This document shows positions 51,527 to 62,256 of a stretch of DNA of 64,000 bases, piece by piece. The notes under the pieces are model-generated. The model saw only the letters and a program-made list of their open reading frames with translations. It did not search any database and was not told where the DNA came from. The number at the start of each line of letters is the position of its first letter. Position 1 is the stretch's first letter. A program made the position numbers and the translations under genes. Origin of the DNA: UBA2779 sp965232615 (GTDB lineage Bacteria; Spirochaetota; Spirochaetia; DSM-2461); the NCBI GenBank assembly GCA_965232615.1, contig OZ246985.1:2418001-2482000 (forward strand). Reading direction: 5' to 3'.

Positions 51527-54397
51527 CTACCTGTCGCCGCCCTGCTCCTCATCAACAGGATACAACGTAAAATGGAAATAGATCTCATCACAAAAATACT
51601 TCGCAGCCGTTTCCATAAGAACTTCAGAGGTTAAACTGTTAAAGAATTCTGTCCGGTCTCGAATCAACTCCTGGGGATCAACTCCTGAACGAACACCGAA
51701 GTCTATTTGTCTCATCCACCAGGAATTACTTTCAAGATCTTCCTTGTAATTTCTACGCTGCATTGCGGCTACATCTTCCGCGAGTTTAGATTCAGGCGGC
51801 CGTATTTGCCAGTCGGCAATGATTTCTTTCACACTGGCCGATAACTCATCCACTCTCTCAGGATCACAGGAATAGGTAATCATGTAATTATACTGCTTCG
51901 CTGGTATGATTCTCGCATTCAGAGTCACTCCTATCGAATAAGTACCGCCGTACTCCTCCCGGATAATTCTGGTTAAGTGCATTTCCAATGCCGTTGCAAG
52001 AGAATTCATACGATACCACTCTGAGAAATCACCATTCCAGGCTCCACTCCAACTCTGGTTTACAATACTCAAAGGTTCAGTTCCGGCTTCCAGTGTTTTT
52101 TTCCCGGATCCAGTATAAAGCCTTACGTTCCTATCCTTCCAGGATTCAGGGGTTTCCTGAACCGGCAGGTCAGCCAGCCAGTTAACTATGTAGGATTCCA
52201 GAATTTCAGGCTCGAAGTCTCCAACAAAGATATAGGTGAAATCTCCGCCAGCATTAAACCTTTCATTATAGATGGATAGAGCCTCATTCAAATCTGCATC
52301 AGACAAATCTTCAAGACTGAGGGGTTTGGTACGGAAATGATTATTGTACAATGTTGTCCACAGTTCATCGTAATACAGTACTCGGGGAGAAAGCTCACGG
52401 TTTCTGATGGAATCTGCCACCCGGCTCTTCAAATTGTTCCATGCAACTTCATCCAGACGGGGAGAAGTATGCGCCAGATAGATGAGTTGGAAAAGAGACT
52501 CCAGGTCTTCTTCAGTAGAATATCCATTCATTCCCTCAAATTCCCTGTATAAATTGACCTTGAGTGAGACACCCTTACCAGTGAGAATTCTATGAAGTTC
52601 CGTCGGTGAATGGTTTCCAAGTCCGCCCTCTTCAACAGCATCTGTGGCGAACTGTGATGAGATGTATAAATCATCTTCAACCAGAGAAGAACCGCCGGCA
52701 CTGATGGATTCAAAAAGGATTTCATCCTGTACAAAATCAGTGACTTTGTACAAAACTCTGGCGTTATTTGAGAGTGTAAGAGTAACTATACCTGCTCCCG
52801 GAATGGTACCTCGTGATATAATACTACCGGATTCTGGTGGATTCTCCACCAGGGAACCAGAAATGGCTTCTTCAGTCCAGGCCGCTAATTCCATGGATTC
52901 AACGTCCTGGAGAATCTGACGAAGGTCTTCCTCCTGAATACTTGTAACAGCCTCCACTGACGGACCTGTTACATAGACAACCCGGTTTGAGGAACTCAGG
53001 AGAACTCTGGCCATCGCACCAACTTCTTCCAGAGCAATCAGGGGCAGAAAATCCTGTACGGATTTCCAGTACCAATCAATGGAGGGATAGGGATCTCCAT
53101 ATGTAAATGCCTCAATGTAATTGCTCACAAGAATAGTTGATTCAAGATCGTTTCGCCTCTTCCAGTAGTTTTCAGTCATGCTGAACATATTTGTTTTTGC
53201 TCTCTCCAGTTCAGGAGGGAGGAAACCATATTTCCGTACACGTTCTACTTCCATAAGAAGTCCTTTGAATCCTTCCTTTACCCCATCCTCATTAACAGTG
53301 GCACCCATTGAAGAAAGTGACGTATCTACTGTGAAGGGATATGAATATGCCCAGCTGCGTAGGTAGGGAGGAGCCTCACTTCTGCTCACTTCATCCAATC
53401 TCTGCTGCAACATGGTGTAAAAGAGTTCTTTTATCAGATATTCCTTTAAGCCTATTCGATTGATTGTGGGGATGGGATCATGCTTCACATGCAGGTTGAC
53501 GTTGGTCTCTGTTTCCTCATCGTCATGAATCACTTTTATGAGTGTTTCCTTATGACGGGCTATGGGATAGGCAGGTCTTGGCCGGGGATTGGGTGTAGCC
53601 GGCTGACGGCCGAAGAGGTTTTGTATTTTTTTGACTGTTTCATCAGCATCAAAATCACCGACAGCGATGACGGCCATCAAATCAGGTCTGTACCAATCCC
53701 TGTAAAAACGTTTCAGGTCAGACAATGAGGCATTGAGCACCACATCCATATCTCCAATCGGCAATCTTTCGGTATGTCTGGAACCTTTTAGCAGGATGGG
53801 GTATATCTGATCACTTATTCTAGCAGAAGCACCACGGCGTCCCCTCCATTCTTCATAAACAACAGCCCGTTCTTTTTCAAACTCTTCTTCATCAAGCGTT
53901 GCATGGAAAGCCCATTCTTTAAGAACATCCAGTCCACGGGTGAATATATCCTCATCTTCAGTCGGTACTGACAGTCTATAGACAGTCTCATCAAAGGATG
54001 TGTAGGCATTGAGATCTGGACCGAACTCCATACCAAGAGACTCAAGAAAATCAATCAACTCGTTGGCAGGATATTTTTCGGTTCCGTTAAAAAGCATATG
54101 TTCCAACAGGTGTGCAAGTCCTAATTGATCCTCATCCTCTAATACCGATCCGGCTTTTATAACCAACCGAAGTTCGGCTGTACCGGCAGGTTTGTCGTTG
54201 GAACGGACATAATAGGTAAGACCATTGTCCAGAGTTCCATAGTGTACATCCGGGTCATTTATAACGAGATCGGCGTAATCAGACAAACTGGATTTCTGCT
54301 CTGATTCGGGTTGTGCCCGGGCAGAACTCAATGCTGCAGCCAGGGTAAATATGGCCAATATTCCAAGAATACGGGGTAAAACAGCTGTAAAAGTCAT
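51527..54397 (-). CDS. Exported M16 family zinc metallopeptidase (PqqL-like)
   Basis: 956 residues. A signal peptide (to about residue 28) is followed by two M16 N/C repeat pairs. The inverted zinc motif HLLEHMLFNGT gives His96, Glu99 and His100; the third ligand should lie in EFEKERAVVYEEWRG. The second half lacks HxxEH, as usual for M16 proteins whose distal half is structural. It is probably a periplasmic peptidase. It lies directly downstream of the yej peptide importer on the same strand, with 31 bp between, so it may generate or trim imported peptides. Confidence 0.9.
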   Translation of the reverse strand: MTFTAVLPRILGILAIFTLAAALSSARAQPESEQKSSLSDYADLVINDPDVHYGTLDNGLTYYVRSNDKPAGTAELRLVIKAGSVLEDEDQLGLAHLLEHMLFNGTEKYPANELIDFLESLGMEFGPDLNAYTSFDETVYRLSVPTEDEDIFTRGLDVLKEWAFHATLDEEEFEKERAVVYEEWRGRRGASARISDQIYPILLKGSRHTERLPIGDMDVVLNASLSDLKRFYRDWYRPDLMAVIAVGDFDADETVKKIQNLFGRQPATPNPRPRPAYPIARHKETLIKVIHDDEETETNVNLHVKHDPIPTINRIGLKEYLIKELFYTMLQQRLDEVSRSEAPPYLRSWAYSYPFTVDTSLSSMGATVNEDGVKEGFKGLLMEVERVRKYGFLPPELERAKTNMFSMTENYWKRRNDLESTILVSNYIEAFTYGDPYPSIDWYWKSVQDFLPLIALEEVGAMARVLLSSSNRVVYVTGPSVEAVTSIQEEDLRQILQDVESMELAAWTEEAISGSLVENPPESGSIISRGTIPGAGIVTLTLSNNARVLYKVTDFVQDEILFESISAGGSSLVEDDLYISSQFATDAVEEGGLGNHSPTELHRILTGKGVSLKVNLYREFEGMNGYSTEEDLESLFQLIYLAHTSPRLDEVAWNNLKSRVADSIRNRELSPRVLYYDELWTTLYNNHFRTKPLSLEDLSDADLNEALSIYNERFNAGGDFTYIFVGDFEPEILESYIVNWLADLPVQETPESWKDRNVRLYTGSGKKTLEAGTEPLSIVNQSWSGAWNGDFSEWYRMNSLATALEMHLTRIIREEYGGTYSIGVTLNARIIPAKQYNYMITYSCDPERVDELSASVKEIIADWQIRPPESKLAEDVAAMQRRNYKEDLESNSWWMRQIDFGVRSGVDPQELIRDRTEFFNSLTSEVLMETAAKYFCDEIYFHFTLYPVDEEQGGDR

Positions 54398-54428
54398 GGA
54401 GGGATACTAATGCTGAATCATGCATTGA

Positions 54429-56045
54429 TCAAGTATTAACCACCGGAGAAAATGCCGTATGGAGGAGTTTTTGCGTGTAGGGGTGTTGTGGACTGGTAAA
54501 AATGCGGTTTGCAGAGCCAGTTTCCACAATTCTGCCATCTTTCATCACAGCTACGGTATGACAGAGGCTGCGGACAACGGCCATATCATGACTTATAAAT
54601 ATGTAGGTAAGCCCATTATTCTCCTGGAGTTTCTTGAGCAGAGCTATCACCTGGAATTGGACTGTCCTATCCAGGGAGGAAGTTGGTTCATCCAGTATAA
54701 GAAGCTGTGGTTCGAGAACCAGAGCTCGAGCCAGTGCAATACGCTGCCGTTGACCGCCGGAAAACTGATTGGGGTAGCGATTACGGAGTTCAGAATCCAG
54801 ACCAACTTCTTCCATGGCTTTGATAATCATGGCCTCCCTATCTGATTTATTGCCAATGCTGTGAATTCCTAATCCCTCGCCAATAATGCTCTCTGCTGTC
54901 ATTCTTGGGCTCAAGGAACCATAGGGATCCTGGAAGATAATCTGGATTTTCCGCCGGAGAGGTCGTATGGCTCCTGGAGCCAGATCCGATATGGGCGAGC
55001 CGTCAAAGATGATGCTTCCCTCACTGTTTTCAAGCCTGAGAAGAGCCTTGCCCAGAGTTGTTTTTCCCGACCCGCTCTCGCCAACAATTCCCAGGGTTTG
55101 CCCCTGTCGGACATGGGCGCTCACATCATCAACGGCCTTCACAAAGCCGATGGTACGGCGAAAAAAGCCCCGCTGGATGGGAAAATGAACTCTGAGATTC
55201 CGGAACTCCATCAGAGAAGATGCTTTATCATCAGATTCAGGGGATTGTTCTCCGGGTTCGGTTTCCAATAGAGTTTTTGTGTACTCATGGGCAGGGGAAG
55301 AGAATAGATCTTCCGTCAGCCCTTCTTCCACGATGTACCCATCCTTCATCACCGCCATCCGTTCCGCGAATTTCTTCACAATGCCTAAATCATGAGTAAT
55401 AAAGAGGACGGCCATACCCGTTTCCTTCTGTAGTTTCTTGATCAGCAGGAGTACTTCCGCCTGAATGGTCACATCCAATGCTGTGGTTGGTTCATCGGCG
55501 ATGAGAAGCTTCGGCTGGTTTATCATGGCCAGAGCAATCATGACACGCTGGCGCTCTCCTCCAGACAGTTGATGGGGATAGGCATTGAGACGTCTTTCCG
55601 CATCTCTCAATCCGACGTGTTTGAGCCAGTCCAGTGAAATGGGTGTGGCCCGGGCCGAATCAAGATCCTGGTGGAGAACCAGAGATTCGTTCAACTGTTT
55701 TTTCATGGTATGAAGGGGGTTGAGAGATGTTAATGGTTCCTGGAAGATTGTTCCAATGGCCGAACCTCGAAGTGAGCGCAGTTGAGATTCACTGGCATCC
55801 AGTATTGAGGTACCGTCAAAGTTAATGCTGCCACCCGTATATCCAATGATTTCTTTGGGATAAAGCTGGAGAATGGACAGAGCTGTTACGGTTTTGCCGC
55901 TTCCACTCTCTCCCACCAGTGCCAGGGTTTCACCGGCCGCAAGATCCAGGTTAACCCCATGGATAACTTCGTTTATTCTATCATCCTTACGAAATCCAGC
56001 ACGAAGATCACGGATCTCCAGCAGGTCAGCTTTATCTGAATTCAT
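54429..56045 (-). CDS. yejF: ABC peptide transporter ATPase, two NBDs in one chain (YejF-like)
   Basis: 538 residues with two complete ATPase cassettes. Each has Walker A (GESGSGKTVTALS and GESGSGKTTLGKA), signature (LSGGERQRVMIA and FSGGQRQRIALA) and Walker B (LLIADEPTTALD and LLILDEPTSSLD). Tandem NBD proteins of this size are typical of YejF and GsiA. It powers the YejBE permease. Its start abuts the end of yejE. Confidence 0.93.
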   Translation of the reverse strand: MNSDKADLLEIRDLRAGFRKDDRINEVIHGVNLDLAAGETLALVGESGSGKTVTALSILQLYPKEIIGYTGGSINFDGTSILDASESQLRSLRGSAIGTIFQEPLTSLNPLHTMKKQLNESLVLHQDLDSARATPISLDWLKHVGLRDAERRLNAYPHQLSGGERQRVMIALAMINQPKLLIADEPTTALDVTIQAEVLLLIKKLQKETGMAVLFITHDLGIVKKFAERMAVMKDGYIVEEGLTEDLFSSPAHEYTKTLLETEPGEQSPESDDKASSLMEFRNLRVHFPIQRGFFRRTIGFVKAVDDVSAHVRQGQTLGIVGESGSGKTTLGKALLRLENSEGSIIFDGSPISDLAPGAIRPLRRKIQIIFQDPYGSLSPRMTAESIIGEGLGIHSIGNKSDREAMIIKAMEEVGLDSELRNRYPNQFSGGQRQRIALARALVLEPQLLILDEPTSSLDRTVQFQVIALLKKLQENNGLTYIFISHDMAVVRSLCHTVAVMKDGRIVETGSANRIFTSPQHPYTQKLLHTAFSPVVNT

Positions 56046-57061
56046 CAGGATGCCTTCCGGGGATCGAATGCGTCCCGTACCGCTTCACCGGTGAATACAA
56101 GCAGGGCAAGAATAAGAGCCAGTACGATGAAGGTCGATATACCGAGCCATGGTGCCTGGAGATTCGCCTTGGCCTGGGCCAGAAGGCCTCCTAGTGATGG
56201 CGACCCCGGAGGCAGACCGAATCCAAGAAAATCGAGAGCCGTTATGGAAGTAATGGCTCTGCTCAGGGTAAATGGAGCGAAGGTAAGTGTGGCGGCCATG
56301 GCATTGGGAAGTATGTGAAAATAGATGATTCTGCTGTCCGAGAGACCCATCGCTTTGGCCGCCAGAACATACTCAAAGTTTCGTACCCGAAGAAATTCAG
56401 CCCTGACAACACCGACAAATCCCATCCAGCTAAAAAGAAGGAGTATGCCCAGCAGCCACCAGAAATTTGGCTGTACCACGCTCGATAATATGATAAGGAT
56501 AAAGAGTGTGGGTAAACTCCCCCACACTTCAATAAAACGCTGGCCCAGAATGTCTAATTTTCCCCCATAGTATCCCATTACTGCCCCCACAGATACACCG
56601 GCTATGGCTGAAAATAGAGTGAGGGTCAGTCCAAATAGGACAGAGAGACGGAAACCATAGATGGTTTGAGCAAGTACATCCCGACCTCTGTCGTCAGTTC
56701 CCAGGAGGTTTTCTGCTGTGGGAGGGGATGGGGCCGGGCTGGGCAGGTTGTAGTTGATTGTATTGTGACTGAACCGGATGGGCGGCCAGATCATCCACCC
56801 ATGAGAATTGATAAGGCTGGCAACAAAGGGATCACGATAATCAGCGGAAGTTTCAAAGATTCCGCCGAAAGTGGTTTCAGGATAGTCAGTAAAAATGGGT
56901 AGGTAAAAACGCCCCTGATACCTGAGAAGGATGGGGTTCTCATTGGCCAGAAATTCGGCAAACAGTGTGATGAAAAACAGTAATCCGAAAATCCTGGCCG
57001 AAACATATCCAAGTTTGTTCCTTTTGAATCGTCTGAGACGTTCGGCTATAAGGGCATTCAT
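56045..57061 (-). CDS. yejE: ABC peptide transporter permease YejE
   Basis: 338 residues from MNALIAERLRRFKRNKLGYV at 57061, preceded by GGAGGG; the open frame extends a little upstream without family similarity. BPD_transp_1 permease with six helices, a large periplasmic insert after the first helix (RYQGRFYLPIFTDYPETTFG, typical of YejE) and the EAA loop (VLAAKAMGLSDSRIIYFHIL). Pairs with YejB in the inner membrane. Confidence 0.92.
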   Translation of the reverse strand: MNALIAERLRRFKRNKLGYVSARIFGLLFFITLFAEFLANENPILLRYQGRFYLPIFTDYPETTFGGIFETSADYRDPFVASLINSHGWMIWPPIRFSHNTINYNLPSPAPSPPTAENLLGTDDRGRDVLAQTIYGFRLSVLFGLTLTLFSAIAGVSVGAVMGYYGGKLDILGQRFIEVWGSLPTLFILIILSSVVQPNFWWLLGILLLFSWMGFVGVVRAEFLRVRNFEYVLAAKAMGLSDSRIIYFHILPNAMAATLTFAPFTLSRAITSITALDFLGFGLPPGSPSLGGLLAQAKANLQAPWLGISTFIVLALILALLVFTGEAVRDAFDPRKAS

Positions 57062-57062
57062 T

Positions 57063-58163
57063 CTAAATGGCCCTCCTCTCAAAATCGATTCGGGGATCCA
57101 CAACCGTGTACATTAGATCGGAAACAAGGCCCATGAGAAGGCCCAATAGTGTCGAGATATACAGAGTGCCGAACATCACAGGATAGTCCCTCTGCATTAC
57201 CGCTTCAAATCCCAGGAGTCCGATTCCGTTAAGTGAAAATATAGTTTCGATAATGACAGATGAGGTGAACAGCATGGAGATGAAGGCTCCAGGAAATCCT
57301 GCAATGATGATGAGCATGGCATTCCGGAACACATGACCAAGCAATATTCTATGCTCTGTTAATCCCTTGGATCGCGCGGTCATGACATACTGCTTACCGA
57401 TTTCATTCATAAATGAATTCTTGGTGAGCAGGGTAAGGGATGCGAATCCACCAATGAGCATGGCAAAGAGTGGGAGAGTCAGATGCCAGAAGTAATCCAG
57501 AATCTTCATCCCGAAGCTCAACTCCTTCCAGTTAGAGGAAACCAGTCCTCTGAGAGGAAAGATGGAGAGGAACGAACCACCGGCAAAGAAAACAATGAGA
57601 AGGATGGCAAACAGAAATGATGGAATGGCATTCCCGAAGATGACGATGGCACTGCTCCACCGATCAAACGGCGATCCATCCCTGACAGCTTTATATATGC
57701 CCATAGGAATGGAAATCAAATAGACAAGAAGAGTTGTCCAGAGTCCCAGAGAAATGGATACCGGCATGCGTTCAAGTATGAGCCTGATCACTGACTGGGC
57801 CTTAAAGAGGCTGTCGCCGAAATCAAAGGTGATGTAGTCCCGAAGCATTTGAAAGTAACGGATGTGCAGAGGTTTATCAAAACCGTATTGCTTCTTAATG
57901 GCCGCGATTATCTCCGGGTTCAGTCCTTGTGCACCCCGGTATTGACTCATGGGCTGGGATTCGTTATCTACTGTGCCGGTCTCCATCTGCCCGATGCCGG
58001 ATATGCGCTCCATGGCCATATTGGAATTGATTCCATGGGCCTTTGCGATGGCCTGTTCCACAGGTCCACCAGGGGCAATCTGGACAATGAAGAAATTGAC
58101 CGTAATAACAGCCCAGAGAGTGGGAACTATTAACAGCAACCTGCGAAGGATGTACGATCCCAA
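57063..58163 (-). CDS. yejB: ABC peptide transporter permease YejB
   Basis: 366 residues. N-terminal YILRRLLLIVPTLWAVITVN is the usual OppB/YejB first helix, followed by the extra periplasmic segment (GPVEQAIAKAHG to YQMLRDY-type region) that marks YejB, and the EAA motif in YVMTARSKGLTEHRILLGHV. It lies 12 bp downstream of yejA and 1 bp upstream of yejE. Confidence 0.92.
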   Translation of the reverse strand: MGSYILRRLLLIVPTLWAVITVNFFIVQIAPGGPVEQAIAKAHGINSNMAMERISGIGQMETGTVDNESQPMSQYRGAQGLNPEIIAAIKKQYGFDKPLHIRYFQMLRDYITFDFGDSLFKAQSVIRLILERMPVSISLGLWTTLLVYLISIPMGIYKAVRDGSPFDRWSSAIVIFGNAIPSFLFAILLIVFFAGGSFLSIFPLRGLVSSNWKELSFGMKILDYFWHLTLPLFAMLIGGFASLTLLTKNSFMNEIGKQYVMTARSKGLTEHRILLGHVFRNAMLIIIAGFPGAFISMLFTSSVIIETIFSLNGIGLLGFEAVMQRDYPVMFGTLYISTLLGLLMGLVSDLMYTVVDPRIDFERRAI

Positions 58164-58175
58164 TTCAACTTCCTG

Positions 58176-60077
58176 TTATCGTGATGGAAGACGAGCGGCT
58201 TTATCCTCATCTATCCACCAGGTGGAGAATCCATCACTGTACCTGGGTTTTATGGCGGGACTGTCAAACATATCCCAGTAGGCCATTCTGGTGATGGAGG
58301 AATGCCATTGAAATACTCCATAGTGATTCCATTGCAGCACTCGATCGAAGGCTCTACTCCAATGAGCAAGTGCAACGTTATCATTTTGATGTTCAACTAT
58401 GCCTTCGACCAGATAATCCACTGCGGAATCTATTACACCGAACAGGTTGTAGGTGCTGTCGATGAAATCTGAATGCCATCTAATTTTCAGATTGGAATCA
58501 GGGAAGAATTTTCCCGGAAACATGTAGGAAATCATATCATAATCCAGATTATGCAGACGGTTGAGATACTGAGTTGTATCCACAAGACGGAGTTGGAGAT
58601 CCACACCAATCTTTTTGAGGTTTTCCTGGAAAACTGTTGCAACACGTTCAGTCGATGTGCTGTACAAAAGGAGTTCCAATGCAAGGGGTTCTTCAGTCTC
58701 AGCATTCACCATCTTCTGATCCTTTATTATCCACCCCGCATCGGCCAGTAAATCCAGGGCCTGGGCTATATGGCTGCGAATATTGCCTGATCCATCAGTT
58801 TTAGGAGGCTGGTATTCCTGTGTAAACACCCTGGGAGGTATGGTGTCTTGAATCGGTGAGAGGATTTCCATTTCTTCCGGTGATGGGGTGCCCATGGCTT
58901 CAAAGGGAGTGCTCTGGAAGTAACTTCGGGTTCGTGAGTATTGGTTATAGAAGAGATTCCTGTTCAGCCACTCAAAGTCCATCATCAGCCCAAGAGCTTC
59001 ACGAACAAGTCTATCCTGCAACTGTTCTTTTTGAGTATTGAAAATGTATTGCTGGATGGATGGGGGGGATTCATCAGGCAACTCATCTTTTTTGATATAC
59101 CCATCATCAAAATTGGGTCCGGTGTATTGGGTTGCCCACTGCTTGGAGATATTTTCCCACCGAATGTCAATCTTACCGGCTTTCAAGGCTTCGAGTTTGA
59201 CCACATCATCACGATACATATCATAACGAATATAATCAAAGTTCTGTGTTCCTTTAATGGATGGTATATTCATCGCCCAGTAATCCTTGAGCCGTTCATA
59301 CACAACATACTGACCCATGGCATAATCGGACACAGTATAGGCTCCACTGCCTGAAGGTGGCTCCCTGAGCGGCTCAGACAAATCCCTTCCTTCCCAGTAG
59401 CGGGGAGGCAAAATTTTCAGAACTCCAAGGGAGATCAGCATTTCTTTTTCACCACTGGTGAGTGTAAATTTCACTCGTAAGTCATCCAGTGCCTCCACAG
59501 ATGAAACATTGGCGTAATAGGTTTTAAACTGGGGCACTCCTTCATCCAGAAATTTATTGAATGAAAAAACCACATCATCAGCTGTGATAGATTGACCATC
59601 CTGATGTCTGGCTTCCTGTCGGATATGGAAGATGATCCAGGAGTAATCCGAAGGATATTCCATCTTTTCCGCAATAAGTCCATAGTACACTTCCACTTCA
59701 TCCAGGCTCATTGTCATCAAGGAGTCGTAAAACAAGGAAGAATTGGGTGCCGGTTTTCCCCGCTGAGCGTAAAGATTGAAGCTGTCGAAGGTGCCGGTTC
59801 CGGCCATCACAACTGTTCCACCTCTGGGAGCTTCGGGATTGACATACTCGAAGTGGGTAAAATCGGCTGGGTATTTTGGTTCGCTTCTCAGAGACATGGC
59901 ATGGGTAACCACAACACCGTCAGCGTTTAATCTCTCAACGGGATTGGGAGGAATAGTTCGATTGATTACGTCCTCCATTGAGGAAGCATTTTCTACTTCG
60001 GGATGGGCATTCCCATCGGGGCCGCAGGAGGTCAGCAATATCAGACTGATTAACAGGCTGAAAACACAATATCTCAT
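58176..60077 (-). CDS. yejA: Peptide ABC transporter substrate-binding lipoprotein YejA
   Basis: 633 residues. Lipobox LLTSC (Cys18), then a family-5 extracellular solute-binding domain: GTFDSFNLYAQRGKPAPNSS, YDSLMTMSLDEVEVYYGLIAE and RHQDGQSITADDVVFSFNKF. YejA-type proteins bind oligopeptides (in E. coli, microcin C and antimicrobial peptides). It leads the yejABEF operon, which lies 15 bp downstream of acs on the same strand and may be partly co-transcribed with it. Confidence 0.92.
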   Translation of the reverse strand: MRYCVFSLLISLILLTSCGPDGNAHPEVENASSMEDVINRTIPPNPVERLNADGVVVTHAMSLRSEPKYPADFTHFEYVNPEAPRGGTVVMAGTGTFDSFNLYAQRGKPAPNSSLFYDSLMTMSLDEVEVYYGLIAEKMEYPSDYSWIIFHIRQEARHQDGQSITADDVVFSFNKFLDEGVPQFKTYYANVSSVEALDDLRVKFTLTSGEKEMLISLGVLKILPPRYWEGRDLSEPLREPPSGSGAYTVSDYAMGQYVVYERLKDYWAMNIPSIKGTQNFDYIRYDMYRDDVVKLEALKAGKIDIRWENISKQWATQYTGPNFDDGYIKKDELPDESPPSIQQYIFNTQKEQLQDRLVREALGLMMDFEWLNRNLFYNQYSRTRSYFQSTPFEAMGTPSPEEMEILSPIQDTIPPRVFTQEYQPPKTDGSGNIRSHIAQALDLLADAGWIIKDQKMVNAETEEPLALELLLYSTSTERVATVFQENLKKIGVDLQLRLVDTTQYLNRLHNLDYDMISYMFPGKFFPDSNLKIRWHSDFIDSTYNLFGVIDSAVDYLVEGIVEHQNDNVALAHWSRAFDRVLQWNHYGVFQWHSSITRMAYWDMFDSPAIKPRYSDGFSTWWIDEDKAARLPSR

Positions 60078-60092
60078 AGGATTCCTCAGATT

Positions 60093-62015
60093 TTAAGGTG
60101 GACTGACCAATGCAATTCCTGCTGCCGATATAATTGATTCTACTATTTCGGGATTCAACAGCGTACTTATATCGCCAAGATCGGACACATCTTTTTCAGC
60201 CACTTTCCTTAAAATTCTCCGCATAATTTTCCCGGATCGTGTTCTGGGTAATCCATTGACAACCAGTATTTTATCCGGGCGAGCCAGGGGACCAATGATT
60301 TTATTGATTGTTGAAATAACCGACTCCTTCATCTTCTCGACATCATGGCTCTCTGCATCGCTTTCGTAGACAACAAAGGCATAGATGCCCTGTCCCTTAA
60401 TCTCATGAGGATAGCCGACTACCGCTGATTCATTGACCAGGGGATGCTCATTGATCGCATTCTCAATTTCAGCTGTACCCAGACGGTGACCGGAAACATT
60501 GATTACATCATCCACCCGGCCCAGTATGCGGTAATAACCGTCTTCATCACGTCTGCATCCATCGCCTGTGAAATACAAATTCTTATACGGAGAGAAATAT
60601 GTTTTACGGCATCTCTCATGGTCACCATAGTTTGTACGCAATATACCCGGCCAGGGATACTTGATGCAGAGGTTTCCTTCCACACCATTACCCTTTAATT
60701 CGTTTCCGTTGTCATCCACCAGCAGGGGCTGAATTCCTGGTAGCGGCAATGTCGCACAGGTGGGTTTCGTGGGTGTAATTCCAGGCAGGGGGGAAATCAT
60801 GACACCCCCTGTTTCAGTTTGCCACCAGGTATCCACGATGGGGCATTTGTTATTACCCACATGATCGTGATACCAATGCCACGCTTCTTCATTGATGGGT
60901 TCGCCAACAGTTCCAATAACTCTCAGGGAGCTTAGATCACTTCTCTGAACATATTCCAGTCCCCGGGCCTGCAATGCTCTGATAGCGGTGGGTGCTGTAT
61001 AAAACTGATTAACCCTGTATTTCTCCACAACCTCCCAGAATCGGCCTGCATCAGGGAAGGTTGGTATCCCCTCAAACATCAGGGTTGTTGCCCCTGAAAG
61101 CAACGGCCCATAAATAATGTAGCTGTGCCCAGTAATCCAGCCGATATCAGCCGTACACCAGAATATATCTCCGGAATTGTACTGGAAGACGTTTCTGAAT
61201 GTGTATTGACTATAGACCATGTAGCCGCCCGTTGTATGAACAACACCCTTTGGTTTACCAGTTGACCCACTTGTATATAGGATGAACAGCAAATCTTCAC
61301 TATCCATAACCTCTGCCTCATTATCACTTGAGACACCAGCAATAACTTCATCCCACCAGACATCCCTTCCGGTCTTCATGGATACTGAACTGCCAGTTCG
61401 CTTCAATACAATGCAGCGTTTCACACAGGGTGTCTTATCAAGGGCTTCATCGACAATCTTTTTGATCTCCAGTATTTTGTTTCCTCTATATCCTCCATCA
61501 CTGGTGATGACCGTACTTGCTTCTGCATCGTTGATTCTATCGGCCAGAGCTTGGGCGGAAAATCCTGCAAAGACTACGGAATGAACAGCTCCAATCCTTG
61601 CACAGGCCAGCATGGCAATAGCAGATTCCGGCACCATTGGCATATAGAGTACAACCCGGTCGCCCTTCCTAACACCCTGCTCCAACAATCCATTTGCAAA
61701 TCGGCAGACTTCTTCAAATAACTCTTTGTATGTAAGCTTGCGACCTTCTTCTCCGGGATCATTGGGTTCCCAGATAATGGCTGTCTGTTTTCCAAGCATG
61801 AAGAGGTTGCGCTCAAAGATGTTTTCAGTAATGTTAAGTTTTCCATTCTTAAACCATTCCACTTCAGGCTTTTCAAAATCCCATCTCAGGACTTCATCCC
61901 ATTTCTTCCTCCAGTGAAAGCTTTCAGCTATGACAGCCCAGAATGATTCCGGGTCAGCAATGCTCTTCTGATATTCATGAATGTATCCACCCAAACTGCT
62001 TATTCTTGAAGCCAT
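60093..62015 (-). CDS. acs: Acetyl-CoA synthetase (AMP-forming)
   Basis: 640 residues, the usual Acs size. AMP-binding motif YTSGSTGKPKGVVHTTGGY, CTADIGWITGHSYIIYGPL, WWQTETGG, and the C-terminal catalytic/acetylation lysine in TRSGKIMRRILR. It activates acetate to acetyl-CoA through acetyl-AMP. GGAGGAG lies ahead of its ATG. Confidence 0.97.
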   Translation of the reverse strand: MASRISSLGGYIHEYQKSIADPESFWAVIAESFHWRKKWDEVLRWDFEKPEVEWFKNGKLNITENIFERNLFMLGKQTAIIWEPNDPGEEGRKLTYKELFEEVCRFANGLLEQGVRKGDRVVLYMPMVPESAIAMLACARIGAVHSVVFAGFSAQALADRINDAEASTVITSDGGYRGNKILEIKKIVDEALDKTPCVKRCIVLKRTGSSVSMKTGRDVWWDEVIAGVSSDNEAEVMDSEDLLFILYTSGSTGKPKGVVHTTGGYMVYSQYTFRNVFQYNSGDIFWCTADIGWITGHSYIIYGPLLSGATTLMFEGIPTFPDAGRFWEVVEKYRVNQFYTAPTAIRALQARGLEYVQRSDLSSLRVIGTVGEPINEEAWHWYHDHVGNNKCPIVDTWWQTETGGVMISPLPGITPTKPTCATLPLPGIQPLLVDDNGNELKGNGVEGNLCIKYPWPGILRTNYGDHERCRKTYFSPYKNLYFTGDGCRRDEDGYYRILGRVDDVINVSGHRLGTAEIENAINEHPLVNESAVVGYPHEIKGQGIYAFVVYESDAESHDVEKMKESVISTINKIIGPLARPDKILVVNGLPRTRSGKIMRRILRKVAEKDVSDLGDISTLLNPEIVESIISAAGIALVSPP

Positions 62016-62256
62016 ATATACTCCTCCAAACCTGTCCTTCTATACGATTCAACGTCTCTTCAATCACTCCACCTTTCTCAAGCAGAGTAATGGATAAAAT
62101 GAATCCCATCAATAAAACATGTAATAAAAATCAGAATGACCTCTATCAACTCAATCATAAATTGATTTGTTATGGTTTATTTTCTGCGATTCGACTGGCA
62201 GACATAACCAGGGGGGGATGAAAACGCTGCTTGAGAAAACAGGCCGATACAATACA

